DNA from: Prochlorococcus sp. AG-347-J14
Lineage (GTDB): Bacteria > Cyanobacteriota > Cyanobacteriia > PCC-6307 > Cyanobiaceae
Assembly (NCBI GenBank): GCA_003281505.1
Contig: QCBU01000008.1
Coordinates: forward strand, 1 to 64,000
Direction of reading: 5' to 3'
Length of the DNA: 64,000 bases
Part shown: positions 1 through 9,964 of the stretch, piece after piece
Layout of the letters: each line of letters starts with the position of its first letter
How positions within the stretch are numbered: position 1 is the stretch's first letter
Program-made: the position numbers and the translations under genes
The notes under the pieces: generated by a model
Database searches by the model: none
Told to the model about the DNA's origin: nothing
Seen by the model: the letters and a program-made list of their open reading frames with translations, nothing else

Positions 1-235
1 AAGCTACATTCTTTGAATTGACACCTAATTTTTGCGAAATGATTCTTTTTGTGGTCAATATTTCTTTGTAAATAAAAGGCCACATATCATTTGTAAATGG
101 TCCTAAATCTTGGATAATTTCCCAAGTTTTAACTATTGCTTCTAGAGAAGATTTTGGTAATGGTCCTTGACCTCCATAGTTGAAATAATACTTGTTTTTT
201 AATGCGGGTATTTGATCCCTTAGATTATTTCTCAT
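1..235 (-). CDS. Aminotransferase class V / cysteine desulfurase-like protein (partial, runs off window start)
   Basis: Reverse-strand translation MRNNLRDQIPALKNKYYFNYGGQGPLPKSSLEAIVKTWEIIQDLGPFTNDMWPF...; typical N-terminus of class V PLP aminotransferases. Confidence 0.7.
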   Translation of the reverse strand, partial: MRNNLRDQIPALKNKYYFNYGGQGPLPKSSLEAIVKTWEIIQDLGPFTNDMWPFIYKEILTTKRIISQKLGVNSKNVA

Positions 236-271
236 GGAAATTTATATTATATTTTAAACTCTTAAATTTTT

Positions 272-1099
272 TTAAATATTGCCCACTAAAGTTACTGTTC
301 TAAATTCAATATCCTCAATTACTTTCCAAGGTTCAGCACTCCTTTCTGCAAATTTTAAATTTTTAAATCCTAGTTCTTTAAAATCACTTATAAACTCTGG
401 CTCGTACCATGCTCCACTAATACATCCTGTCCATAAATCATGATCATTTTGCAATATTAAAGGAACTTTCTTGTTAGAGACGATATCGCTAATTGCAATT
501 CTTCCATTATCGTTTAAAACTCTTTTTATGTTATTTAGAAGGTTATTTCTAGATTCTGGACTTACCAAGTTTAAAACGCAATTACTTAAAATAATATCAA
601 CTGATTTATCTGCGATTAATGGATTTAAATCTTTATCTAATTCATCAAGTTTTTCGATTGAACCTTCTAGAAATTCTGTATTATTGAAACCTATATTTTT
701 TGTAACTTCTTTAGAGGCTGATCTTGATAAAGAAAGCATGTCAGGATTCTGATCAACTCCAATAACTTTCCCTTCTTTCCCAACAATTTGGGCACAAATG
801 AAAGCATTTTTGCCGCTTCCACTTCCAAGGTCTAAGACTATATCATTTTTTTGAACATATTTTGTTGGATCGCCACACCCATAGTCTCTTTCTATAACCT
901 CTTGAGGAATTGCTTCAAGTAAAACGGGATTAAACCCAACTGGTGTACAAAGACAACTTTCTTTTTCTTGTGCGGCTGAGCCATATCTTTCTTGAATCGC
1001 ATCTTTATGATCGAATTGATTCGGTGCTTTATTCGATGTGTTTGTATTACAGCAACTTTCAGACATATTTTTTAAAGGACTCTTGATAAATATAGCCAA
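272..1099 (-). CDS. ArsM-like SAM-dependent methyltransferase (true start probably 1066, MSESCC...)
   Basis: VLDLGSGSGKNAF SAM motif; YGCG, SNCVLNL and LWTGCISGAW motifs like arsenite methyltransferases; N-terminal CC. A terminator at 1103-1127 argues against the upstream start at 1099. Confidence 0.75.
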   Translation of the reverse strand: MAIFIKSPLKNMSESCCNTNTSNKAPNQFDHKDAIQERYGSAAQEKESCLCTPVGFNPVLLEAIPQEVIERDYGCGDPTKYVQKNDIVLDLGSGSGKNAFICAQIVGKEGKVIGVDQNPDMLSLSRSASKEVTKNIGFNNTEFLEGSIEKLDELDKDLNPLIADKSVDIILSNCVLNLVSPESRNNLLNNIKRVLNDNGRIAISDIVSNKKVPLILQNDHDLWTGCISGAWYEPEFISDFKELGFKNLKFAERSAEPWKVIEDIEFRTVTLVGNI

Positions 1100-1102
1100 A
1101 AA

Positions 1103-1127
1103 AAAAGCCCCTGAAAAAGGGGCTTTT
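1103..1127 (-). terminator. Rho-independent terminator (hairpin AAAAGCCCC-loop-GGGGCTTTT)
   Basis: Perfect 9-bp inverted repeat with A/T tract, just downstream of the minus-strand DUF4278 ORF. Confidence 0.85.
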
Positions 1128-1143
1128 AATTTGTTTAATTAAA

Positions 1144-1353
1144 TTATTTAGTGTAATTAACACCTCTGTAATTTAATTCTGCTTTTTCATTACTTGAAGA
1201 AGCGTCATCCATTCTGTTGGTGTATACGTTTCTTCTGTAGGTAAGTTCAACAAGTTGCTTTTTAGAAGCTTCTTTGTTTTGAACGTAGTTTTTACCTCTG
1301 TAAGTTAAAGTAGTCATGTTTCGATGTGACAACACGGCCATCCCCCGTTCCAT
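1144..1353 (-). CDS. DUF4278 family small protein with three internal LTYRGxxY-type repeats (start could be 1353, 1341 or 1317)
   Basis: TLTYRGKNYVQNK / ELTYRRNVYTNRM / ELNYRGVNYTK motifs. Confidence 0.75.
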   Translation of the reverse strand: MERGMAVLSHRNMTTLTYRGKNYVQNKEASKKQLVELTYRRNVYTNRMDDASSSNEKAELNYRGVNYTK

Positions 1354-1416
1354 GGTATGACTCGAACTGCGCCCTCAAATGAGGGTGAACGAAAAAGTAG
1401 CGATTGCTACCAAATC

Positions 1417-1446
1417 ATTATAAGCGTATTTTTAACTGCATGTCTA
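1417..1446 (-). promoter_or_regulatory. Predicted sigma70-type promoter of the DUF4278 gene: TAGACA - 18 bp - TATAAT
   Basis: Minus strand: TATAAT at 1417-1422 and TAGACA at 1441-1446, upstream of a GC-rich leader. Confidence 0.6.
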
Positions 1447-1572
1447 GTTTTTACAAATAGAAACGAAGATTTAATGTTTTTTTAATTATTATCTTAGGTA
1501 AATTTTTTTATAAATAGTCTCTAAAAAGGTTTATGTTTATATTTGGTTTAATCTTCATGTAACTATTTATTT

Positions 1573-1830
1573 ATGACAGGTTTTTTATATTTCTTGGGAA
1601 ATACTCTAAGGTGGCCAGTTTTAAAGCCAAAAGAATTTTTTTCACTACATGCTTATTTTTCAATTATTTATTTGATAACTTTTACTTTGAGTAAATATGA
1701 TGTAAGCCAATCAAATTTAGTTTTTACTTTAGGAATTCTTGCACCTCTTTTAATCGCAATTGGTCAAGGACTTCCAATTGATTGCCTTGATATGGAATCA
1801 TCTTTGTTGAAGGAACTAAAAACTAAATAA
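1573..1830 (+). CDS. Hypothetical membrane protein
   Basis: 85-aa ORF with two hydrophobic segments; fits the intergenic space. Confidence 0.6.
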   Translation: MTGFLYFLGNTLRWPVLKPKEFFSLHAYFSIIYLITFTLSKYDVSQSNLVFTLGILAPLLIAIGQGLPIDCLDMESSLLKELKTK

Positions 1831-1852
1831 TATATATTTCAGTTAATAGTTT

Positions 1853-2098
1853 TTATAAAACCTGGACAACTTCGCTTATTTCAGGAATCATTTCTTTTAA
1901 CTTTCTTTCAATACCCATTTTGAGAGTCATAGTGCTGCTTGGGCAACTTCCACACGCTCCTTGAAGTCTGACTTTTACAATTGGACCATCTATTTCTGCA
2001 ATCTCTACATTACCTCCATCAGAAATTAAAAAAGGTCTTAGCTCGTCAAGGACTTTTTCTACATTTTGGTTTGTCAGCGAGAGTGTTTCAGTACTCAT
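1853..2098 (-). CDS. NifU-like C-terminal domain protein (Fe-S cluster scaffold)
   Basis: [14 protein letters not shown]...[22 protein letters not shown] with the CGSC motif. Confidence 0.93.
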   Translation of the reverse strand: MSTETLSLTNQNVEKVLDELRPFLISDGGNVEIAEIDGPIVKVRLQGACGSCPSSTMTLKMGIERKLKEMIPEISEVVQVL

Positions 2099-2168
2099 AA
2101 TTTTGGATTAACTTTATAATAAGCCTAGAAAGAAATCTGATTAATTGCAAAAAAGATAATTTTCTGTT

Positions 2169-3665
2169 GTGACTTCATCTAAAAATCCCACTAATGACAA
2201 TAGCTACTTTGATGCAGTCTTAGTAGGGGCAGGAATAATGAGTAGTACTTTAGCCCTCCTAATTTCAGAAGTTTTACCAGATATAAATTTTCTTATTATA
2301 GAAAAATTAAATGCCCCAGGAAGTGAAAGTACTGGCGCTTTTAATAATGCAGGTACAGGACATGCGGCTAATTGCGAATTAAACTATACCCCTTTAGATG
2401 AAAAAGGAAATCTAAAAATAGATAAAGCGCTCTCAATAAATCGTTCTTTTGAAACATCCATGTCTTTATGGGCCTCATTGTATGAAGCAGGGAAAATTGA
2501 TATTAAGAATTTTCTAAAATTTATTCCTCATATTAGCTTTGTGTCTGGTCAGGATAATATTTCTTTTTTAAAAAAAAGATTTCAGAAAATGAACGAAAAT
2601 CCTGAATTTATCGATATGGAATTTTCTACATCTTTTGATGAAATTTCATCATGGGCTCCTCTAATAACTAAAGATAGAAATCCATCTACTCAAATTGCTG
2701 CTACCAGAATAGGTAGAGGAACTGATATTAATTTTGAGGCTTTGACTAAAGAGTATTTGTCATTAGTTTCCTCAAACAAAAATGTTGAAATTAGATATAA
2801 AACAGAATTAGTAGATTTAAAGAAAATTGATAAAAAACAATGGGAACTAAAAATTAGTTCCGAAGGTAGAAAAACTTCAATTAGAACTGGCTACGTTTTT
2901 CTTGGTGCTGGTGGAAAAACAATTAATTATTTACAAAAATCAAAAATTCCAGAAGCAAAAAGTTATGGTGGATTTCCTGTTAGTGGGAAATGGCTTATTT
3001 GCGAGAAAAAAGACCTAACAGAAAAACATAACTCAAAAGTTTATGGTAAAGCTGATATTGGATCGCCACCAATGTCTGTGCCTCATTTAGACACCAGATG
3101 GATTGATAATAAAAAACTTCTTTTATATGGACCTTTTGCTGGATTTACAACGAAATTTCTAAAACAAAGTTCATACTTTGACTTATTTAGTTCAATTAAA
3201 AAGAATAATATTTTTTCTATGTTAGACGTTGGTTTCAAGAACAATGATTTAATTAATTACCTAATATCGCAATCATTAAAGAACCATAACTCAAGAGTTG
3301 AGAATTTAAAGAATATGATGCCATCAGCTAATCCTTCTGATTGGTATTTAAAGAATGCTGGTCAAAGAGTCCAAATAATTAAAAAAACTGAAGGTGGTGG
3401 TTCTTTGAAATTTGGAACTGAGATTGTAAATTCATCAGATGGATCATTATCTGCTTTGTTGGGAGCCTCTCCTGGAGCAAGTACTGCGGTTTCAATTATG
3501 GTTGAGGTTCTAAAAAAATCTGTTTTATTTTTAAACGATAAGCATAATCTTCAGAAAAAAATAAATGACTTAATTTATCCAGAACTATCAGCCTCTGAAA
3601 ATTACAGTACCTTCATAAAAGAAATTAAAAAAAGAAATAATTCCATTTTGAGTTTCCATCCATAA
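2169..3665 (+). CDS. mqo: Malate:quinone oxidoreductase (GTG start)
   Basis: [19 protein letters not shown] motif, [29 protein letters not shown]. Confidence 0.95.
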   Translation: MTSSKNPTNDNSYFDAVLVGAGIMSSTLALLISEVLPDINFLIIEKLNAPGSESTGAFNNAGTGHAANCELNYTPLDEKGNLKIDKALSINRSFETSMSLWASLYEAGKIDIKNFLKFIPHISFVSGQDNISFLKKRFQKMNENPEFIDMEFSTSFDEISSWAPLITKDRNPSTQIAATRIGRGTDINFEALTKEYLSLVSSNKNVEIRYKTELVDLKKIDKKQWELKISSEGRKTSIRTGYVFLGAGGKTINYLQKSKIPEAKSYGGFPVSGKWLICEKKDLTEKHNSKVYGKADIGSPPMSVPHLDTRWIDNKKLLLYGPFAGFTTKFLKQSSYFDLFSSIKKNNIFSMLDVGFKNNDLINYLISQSLKNHNSRVENLKNMMPSANPSDWYLKNAGQRVQIIKKTEGGGSLKFGTEIVNSSDGSLSALLGASPGASTAVSIMVEVLKKSVLFLNDKHNLQKKINDLIYPELSASENYSTFIKEIKKRNNSILSFHP

Positions 3666-3720
3666 TTCTTATTAGCTAATATTAATCAAGATGTAATAAG
3701 AGGAGAATTTTTCTTTCTAT

Positions 3721-5529
3721 ATGACTGATATATCGGTTTCAAAAATTAGAAATTTCTGCATAATCGCTCATATTGACCATGGTAAATCTACCCTTGCAGA
3801 TAGGTTGCTTCAAGATACTGGCACTGTGCAGCAAAGGGATATGCAAGAACAATTTTTGGACAGTATGGATCTTGAAAGAGAGAGAGGAATTACTATCAAG
3901 TTACAAGCCGCTAGGATGAAATATAAAGCTGACGATTCCCAAGAATATGTTTTGAACTTAATAGATACTCCAGGGCATGTTGATTTCTCTTATGAGGTTA
4001 GTAGATCTCTTCAAGCTTGTGAAGGCGCCTTACTTGTTGTTGATGCAAGTCAAGGAGTAGAAGCTCAAACCTTAGCTAATGTTTATCTTGCCTTAGAAAA
4101 TAATCTTGAAATAATTCCTGTTTTAAATAAAGTTGATTTACCAGGGGCTGATGCTGAAAAAATAAAACAAGAAATAGAGGAAATTATTGGACTTGATACA
4201 TCTAATGCAATAAATTGTTCAGCAAAAACTGGAGTTGGCATTAAAGATATTTTGGAAGCAATCGTAAGAAGAGTACCTCCTCCTCAAGATGAAATTAAAC
4301 TACCTACAAAGGCACTGATTTTTGATTCTTATTATGATCCGTACAGGGGAGTTATTGTTTATTTCAGGGTGATATCTGGGTCTCTAAATAAGAGAGAAAA
4401 AATATTATTAATGGCAAGTAAGAAAAATTATGAACTAGACGAGATAGGAATAATGGCGCCTGATCAGCAGCAAGTTGATGAATTACATGCAGGAGAAGTC
4501 GGTTATTTAGCTGCTTCTATAAAATCAGTTGCTGATGCGAGAGTGGGAGATACGATTACTCTTTTAAATTCACCTGCCAATGATCCTTTGCCTGGATATA
4601 AGACAGCAAATCCTATGGTTTTTTGTGGCTTATTTCCGACTGATGCTGATCAATTCCCAGATTTAAGAGTATCACTAGAAAAATTACAATTATCTGATGC
4701 AGCTTTAAAATATGAGCCCGAAACCAGTAGCGCAATGGGCTTCGGATTTAGGTGCGGATTCCTAGGACTTCTTCATATGGAGATTGTTCAAGAAAGATTA
4801 GAAAGAGAATATGACTTGGATCTAATCGTAACGGCACCATCAGTTATTTATAAAGTTAATTTAAATCAGCAGGAACATATCTTTATTGATAATCCCTCTA
4901 CAATTCCTGATCCACAACTTAGAGAATCAATAGAAGAGCCTTATGTGAAAATGGAAATTTATGCTCCCAATGAATTTAATGGAACATTAATGGGTTTATG
5001 TCAGGAAAGAAGGGGAGTATTTATAGATATGAAATATATAACAACTGATCGAGTTACCTTGATTTATGAAATTCCATTAGCAGAAGTTGTTACAGATTTC
5101 TTTGATCAAATGAAAAGTAGAACCCAAGGTTATGCATCAATGGAATATCATTTGATTGGCTATAGAAAAAATGATCTTGTTAGATTAGATGTTCTAATAA
5201 ATTCAGAAAGAGCAGATCCATTAACTTCTATTGTTCATAAAGATAAGGCTTATGGAATTGGCAGAAGTTTAGTTGAGAAATTAAAAGAACTTATTCCAAA
5301 ACAACAATTTAAAATACCTCTTCAAGCATCAATCGGTAGCAGGATTATTGCAAGTGAAAGCATAAGTGCTTTGCGAAAAGATGTTTTATCTAAATGTTAT
5401 GGAGGGGATATTTCTAGGAAAAAGAAACTTTTAAAGAAACAAGCCAAAGGTAAAAAGAGGATGAAGGCAATGGGTAAAGTTGAAGTCCCTCAAGAAGCTT
5501 TTATGGCAGTCTTGAAATTAAACCAGTAA
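3721..5529 (+). CDS. lepA: Elongation factor 4 (LepA)
   Basis: [50 protein letters not shown]-terminal [19 protein letters not shown]. Confidence 0.98.
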   Translation: MTDISVSKIRNFCIIAHIDHGKSTLADRLLQDTGTVQQRDMQEQFLDSMDLERERGITIKLQAARMKYKADDSQEYVLNLIDTPGHVDFSYEVSRSLQACEGALLVVDASQGVEAQTLANVYLALENNLEIIPVLNKVDLPGADAEKIKQEIEEIIGLDTSNAINCSAKTGVGIKDILEAIVRRVPPPQDEIKLPTKALIFDSYYDPYRGVIVYFRVISGSLNKREKILLMASKKNYELDEIGIMAPDQQQVDELHAGEVGYLAASIKSVADARVGDTITLLNSPANDPLPGYKTANPMVFCGLFPTDADQFPDLRVSLEKLQLSDAALKYEPETSSAMGFGFRCGFLGLLHMEIVQERLEREYDLDLIVTAPSVIYKVNLNQQEHIFIDNPSTIPDPQLRESIEEPYVKMEIYAPNEFNGTLMGLCQERRGVFIDMKYITTDRVTLIYEIPLAEVVTDFFDQMKSRTQGYASMEYHLIGYRKNDLVRLDVLINSERADPLTSIVHKDKAYGIGRSLVEKLKELIPKQQFKIPLQASIGSRIIASESISALRKDVLSKCYGGDISRKKKLLKKQAKGKKRMKAMGKVEVPQEAFMAVLKLNQ

Positions 5530-5608
5530 TTTCTTTTAATTTAAAATTTATAGCTATTTATTTTTAAAAGAATTGGGTATATTTCATTTATATCTTTAAA
5601 AAAAGATT

Positions 5609-6454
5609 TTGGATATTAACTCATTTAATCGTGTCGGCGCAAATATCAGAAAAGCTGGATTTTTAATTGTACTTTTTTATCTTCTTGTTGTTTTAATAAT
5701 GAAATTTTTAGAGGCAAATAATTTTTTTGGCTATTCATTTTCAATGTCAAGCAATGATATCTTTGCCCCTCCTTCTCTTAATCATTTTTGTGGCACAGAT
5801 AGATTAGGAAGAGATGTTTGCTTAAGAACTTTGCAAGGATCATCATTAGCGATAGAAGTTGTATTCTTAGCTATTCTTTTTTCACTAAGTTTGGGTTTGC
5901 CATTGGGATTATTAAGTGGATATTTTGGTGGTTTTTTTGATAAATGCTTATCACTAATAATGGATACTATTTTTTCAATACCTGTAATTTTGCTTTCAGT
6001 TGTTGTGGCTTTTGTATTGGGTAAGGGTATCATTAACGCGGCTTTGGCTTTGTGTATTGTTTACTCTCCTCAATATTTTAGATTAATCAGAAATCAGACA
6101 ATATTGGTTAAATCCGAAACTTATGTGGAGGCAGCTCAAGTTGCAGGAGCTGATGTTAAAAAAATTATTTTTAAATATATTCTCCCAAATGTAATAACAC
6201 CGTTGCCTATTCTGCTTACCCTAAATGCTGCAGATGCTGTTTTGGTATTAGGAAGTTTAGGATTTTTAGGCCTTGGCGTTCCTGCAGATGTCCCAGAGTG
6301 GGGAAGTGATTTGAATCTGGCTCTTGCCGCTTTACCTACAGGTATCTGGTGGACGGCTTTGTTCCCAGGTTTGGCAATGTTTTTTTTAGTTTTAGGTCTT
6401 TCTTTTATAGGAGAGGACCTTGAAGAAATTTTTGATAGTCAAAATTCTGAATAA
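5609..6454 (+). CDS. ABC transporter permease, DppC/OppC-like (TTG start)
   Basis: FGTDRLGRDV-like motif (CGTDRLGRDVCLR) and EAAQVAGADVKKIIFKYILPNVITP EAA loop. Confidence 0.9.
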   Translation: MDINSFNRVGANIRKAGFLIVLFYLLVVLIMKFLEANNFFGYSFSMSSNDIFAPPSLNHFCGTDRLGRDVCLRTLQGSSLAIEVVFLAILFSLSLGLPLGLLSGYFGGFFDKCLSLIMDTIFSIPVILLSVVVAFVLGKGIINAALALCIVYSPQYFRLIRNQTILVKSETYVEAAQVAGADVKKIIFKYILPNVITPLPILLTLNAADAVLVLGSLGFLGLGVPADVPEWGSDLNLALAALPTGIWWTALFPGLAMFFLVLGLSFIGEDLEEIFDSQNSE

Positions 6455-6456
6455 AT

Positions 6457-7128
6457 TTAGTTATCTGTAATAGGATCAAGTTCTCCTTGATCATTCAACT
6501 TTGGATATTCTTTAGCTGATTTTTTATACAGCGCAGCTAATTCTGGGTAACACCATTCAAAAAGTGTTTTTTGATATTCATCCATATTTAACCCTTCTCC
6601 ATTAGCAGGCAATATACCTTTATTTTTTCTTTGGCTTACAGCCTCAAATAATAATATGGAAGCAGCAACTGAAACATTTAGGGATTGAACCATACCTCTC
6701 ATAGGTATAAAAATTGATTGATCAACCATTGATATTAGTTCATTACTTAGTCCCCATTTTTCTGCTCCTAAAACAAAACATGTATTTTGAGAATAATCAA
6801 AATTTCTATAATCTACTGATTCACTATTAAGAGTCGTTCCATATAATTTAAAACCTTTATTCTTTAAATCAGATATTGCCGTGATAGTGTTTTCATGATT
6901 ATTCAGTTTTACCCATTTTTGACTTCCTTGAGCAGTACTATTAAAAGTCTTAACAGTATTCGTTTTGCTAATAAAATTTGCTTCGAAAACTCCTGCTGCG
7001 TCACATGTCCTTAATATCGCAGATAAATTATGTGGTTTATTGACATCCTCAACTAAAACAGTCAAGTTTTTCATTCTGCAATCTAAAACACTTTTGATTC
7101 GTTCAAATCTTCTTGGCAAAATTGACAT
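6457..7128 (-). CDS. trmH: tRNA (guanosine-2'-O-)-methyltransferase, TrmH/SpoU family
   Basis: NLSAILRTCDAAGV, LGAEKWGLS, MVQSLNVSVAASILLFEA. Confidence 0.92.
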   Translation of the reverse strand: MSILPRRFERIKSVLDCRMKNLTVLVEDVNKPHNLSAILRTCDAAGVFEANFISKTNTVKTFNSTAQGSQKWVKLNNHENTITAISDLKNKGFKLYGTTLNSESVDYRNFDYSQNTCFVLGAEKWGLSNELISMVDQSIFIPMRGMVQSLNVSVAASILLFEAVSQRKNKGILPANGEGLNMDEYQKTLFEWCYPELAALYKKSAKEYPKLNDQGELDPITDN

Positions 7129-7224
7129 TTATAATTTTTTCACACTTTTAAATTATATTCAAAAAATATTGATTACCTATTAAATCTCTTGGTTTATAAT
7201 ATTTTGGTAGTTTAAATTAACTCA

Positions 7225-7428
7225 ATGGCATACATAGAATGGGACTATACAGTAATAACAAGTATGGTAGAAAAACAAGGGTGGGATTTACCTGATCGTG
7301 AATCGGAAGAATGGCATAAATTTAACGATGAATTAGGAGAAAAAATGAGAGGTGTTGGACTTATTTTTGAAAAATATTGTAAATTTACTCCTGACGTAGG
7401 AGAAGGAGTTCATCTTCTAGATGACTAA
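7225..7428 (+). CDS. Hypothetical protein
   Basis: 67-aa ORF with clear ATG in non-repetitive sequence. Confidence 0.6.
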   Translation: MAYIEWDYTVITSMVEKQGWDLPDRESEEWHKFNDELGEKMRGVGLIFEKYCKFTPDVGEGVHLLDD

Positions 7429-7445
7429 TCATTAATAATTTTAAA

Positions 7446-7487
7446 CCATTGATGTATCCCTTAATCAATGGCTTATTAATTAATAAG
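7446..7487. repeat. Two adjacent inverted repeats: CCATTGAT-N10-ATCAATGG and the 16-bp palindrome CTTATTAATTAATAAG
   Basis: Read directly; sits downstream of the ORF ending at 7428. Confidence 0.7.
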
Positions 7488-7593
7488 ATAATATAATTTC
7501 ACTAAATTAGAACTGGCAATTATTAAGGCTTTATAAAGCTTGTACTCTAAAAAAAATTTTTTATTCCACAAAAAAGTTATTTAATTTCTATAT

Positions 7594-7998
7594 TTGAATA
7601 AAAATATGAAAAATAAATTAACCTTTTTATTCGATGGTGGTTGTCCACTTTGTTTGAGGGAAACAAATTTTCTTAAAAAAAGAGATACCTTAAATCAAAT
7701 TGCATTTATAGATATTAATAGTAAGGATTATGATCAAAGTCTTTTTAATGACATCTCATATTCACAAGCTATGTCAAACCTGCATGGGATTATTGAAAAT
7801 GGTGAAATTATTAGGGGACTAGATGTACTTGCATATTCTTATGAATTAGTTGGTTTAGGTTGGGTTTATTATCCCTTGAAGATTAAGCTCTTATCTCCAT
7901 TATTGAGACTGGTATACAGATATTGGGCAAAATATAGACTTCAAATTACAGGTAGATCTGATATTGAAAAACTTTGTACCTCGCAATGTGAACAATAA
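7594..7998 (+). CDS. DUF393 thiol-oxidoreductase-like protein
   Basis: LTFLFDGGCPLCLRETNFLKKRD motif. Confidence 0.9.
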   Translation: MNKNMKNKLTFLFDGGCPLCLRETNFLKKRDTLNQIAFIDINSKDYDQSLFNDISYSQAMSNLHGIIENGEIIRGLDVLAYSYELVGLGWVYYPLKIKLLSPLLRLVYRYWAKYRLQITGRSDIEKLCTSQCEQ

Positions 7999-8000
7999 AT

Positions 8001-8237
8001 ATGGAAAGTATCGATATAGACAGAATAATAGAAATGTGTTGGGAAGATAGAACACCCTTTGAAGCGATCGAGTATCAATTTGGTTTAAAAGAGGAAGATG
8101 CGATAAAAATTATGCGTCAAAATCTTAAACCCAAATCTTTCAAAGTCTGGAGAAAGAGAGTTTCAGGAAGAAATACAAAACATATGGCCCTAAAAGATTC
8201 AACTAGATTTAAATCTGCTCATAAAAGGAAATTATAA
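8001..8237 (+). CDS. TIGR03643 / DUF2805 family protein
   Basis: IDRIIEMCWEDRTPFEAIEYQFGLKEEDAIKIMRQNLKPKSFKVWRKRVSGRNTKH. Confidence 0.88.
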   Translation: MESIDIDRIIEMCWEDRTPFEAIEYQFGLKEEDAIKIMRQNLKPKSFKVWRKRVSGRNTKHMALKDSTRFKSAHKRKL

Positions 8238-8240
8238 ATT

Positions 8241-8372
8241 TTGAAAAATCTTTCTACCAAAACTTGTCCTGTTTGCAATAGGCCGTTTCAGTGGCGTAAA
8301 AAATGGAAAAACTGTTGGGATGATGTTATCTACTGTTCAAAAAGATGCAGTAACAGGAAGTCGCAAAGATGA
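8241..8372 (+). CDS. DUF2256 family zinc-ribbon protein (TTG start), absent from supplied ORF track
   Basis: Translation [43 protein letters not shown]; CxxC...CxxxC; stop overlaps next ATG (ATGA). Confidence 0.88.
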   Translation: MKNLSTKTCPVCNRPFQWRKKWKNCWDDVIYCSKRCSNRKSQR

Positions 8373-9856
8373 AACAAGTATCAATTATTTTCCCGAATCA
8401 ACTTTTTAGAGAAAGCCCAATCTTAAAAATAAATTGTGAAATTTTGATTTTGGAAGACTCATTATTTTTTGGAAATGATAAATTTCATAAATTAATTAAT
8501 CATAAAAATAAGTTAGTTTTTCATAGAGCATCTATGCTCTCTTATAAAAATTATTTAGAAATATCTGGCTTTAAAGTTTTATATATCGAAAACAAGAATA
8601 ATGTTTCTACAGTGGATTACTTATCGGAATTTATTAAAAATAAATATCAGAAAATAAATCTTATTGACCCTCATGATTTTTTAATAATGAAGAGGATTAA
8701 TAATTTTGTTGAAAGCAATAATTTAGCTTTAAATATTTTGCCTTCTCCGATGTTTATGAGCAGTGAAGAGTTAAAGGAGTTATTTGAATCAAATACAAAA
8801 AAACCTCTTATGGGGAGATTTTATGAAAATCAAAGAAAGAGCCAAAAAATATTAGTTAATTCGGATGATACACCTGAAGGCGGTAAGTGGAGTTTCGATG
8901 AGATGAATAGAAAAAAATTACCTAAAAATATAATCATTCCTAATACACCCATATTACTAAAAAATAAATTTGTAATTCATGCCGAAAAGTCATTGGCCAA
9001 TTTAGATATTGATTCTATTGGAGAAAGTAATAACTTTTTATATCCAACTAATTTTGATGAAGCAGATGAATGGTTAAATGATTTTTTTAAACATAGATTT
9101 TTCTTGTTTGGAGATTATGAAGATGCTATTTCTAAAGAAAATTCTTTTTTATGGCATAGTTTACTTTCTCCTCTTTTAAACAGTGGCTTATTAACGCCAG
9201 ATGAAGTAGTAAATAAAGCATTACTTTATGCCAAAAATTATAATGTTCCAATTAACTCTTTAGAGGGTTTTATTCGTCAAATTATTGGATGGAGAGAATT
9301 TATTTGTCTTGTCTACAAGAAGTATGGAACAAAAATGCGAAACAGTAATTTTTGGAATTTTGAAGATAAGCCAATTCCAAAATCTTTTTATCAAGGAAAT
9401 ACAGGAATTGAACCAGTAGACGTTGTTATAAAAAATATTATTAAATTTGGTTATTGTCATCATATTGAGCGGCTAATGATTATTGGTAATTTTATGCTTC
9501 TATGTAGAATTCACCCCAACCAAGTTTATAAATGGTTTATGGAAATGTTTATTGATTCATATGATTGGGTTATGGTCCCAAATGTTTACGGAATGAGTCA
9601 GTTTAGTGATGGAGGTATCTTTTCAACAAAGCCATACATATCAAGCTCTAATTATGTAAAAAAAATGTCTAATTTTAAAAGTGGCCCATGGTGTGAAATA
9701 TGGGATGGTTTATTTTGGAAATTTATTAAAGATAATGAAAGCTTTTTTCGAAAGCAATATCGTCTGGCAATGTTAACGCGAAATCTCGATAAAATGTCAG
9801 AAGAAAAATTAAATAATCACTTAAAAACGGCCGATAAATTTTTAAGAGATATTTAA
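8369..9856 (+). CDS. Cryptochrome/photolyase-related protein (PhrB / FeS-BCP-type family, (6-4) photolyase-like)
   Basis: IFPNQLF N-terminus, [65 protein letters not shown]. Confidence 0.93.
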   Translation: MKQVSIIFPNQLFRESPILKINCEILILEDSLFFGNDKFHKLINHKNKLVFHRASMLSYKNYLEISGFKVLYIENKNNVSTVDYLSEFIKNKYQKINLIDPHDFLIMKRINNFVESNNLALNILPSPMFMSSEELKELFESNTKKPLMGRFYENQRKSQKILVNSDDTPEGGKWSFDEMNRKKLPKNIIIPNTPILLKNKFVIHAEKSLANLDIDSIGESNNFLYPTNFDEADEWLNDFFKHRFFLFGDYEDAISKENSFLWHSLLSPLLNSGLLTPDEVVNKALLYAKNYNVPINSLEGFIRQIIGWREFICLVYKKYGTKMRNSNFWNFEDKPIPKSFYQGNTGIEPVDVVIKNIIKFGYCHHIERLMIIGNFMLLCRIHPNQVYKWFMEMFIDSYDWVMVPNVYGMSQFSDGGIFSTKPYISSSNYVKKMSNFKSGPWCEIWDGLFWKFIKDNESFFRKQYRLAMLTRNLDKMSEEKLNNHLKTADKFLRDI

Positions 9857-9964
9857 TAAATTAAGAGTAATAACCTACAGTTTTCTATGAAAAATTAAAA
9901 CAATATTATGTTATGACAAAATATTAGGTAGGGATGTTAGTTTAGGAAAAAACAGATTTATCCA

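Noticed and set aside
471-752. 93-aa plus-strand ORF
   Set aside because: Antisense to the well-supported ArsM-like methyltransferase.
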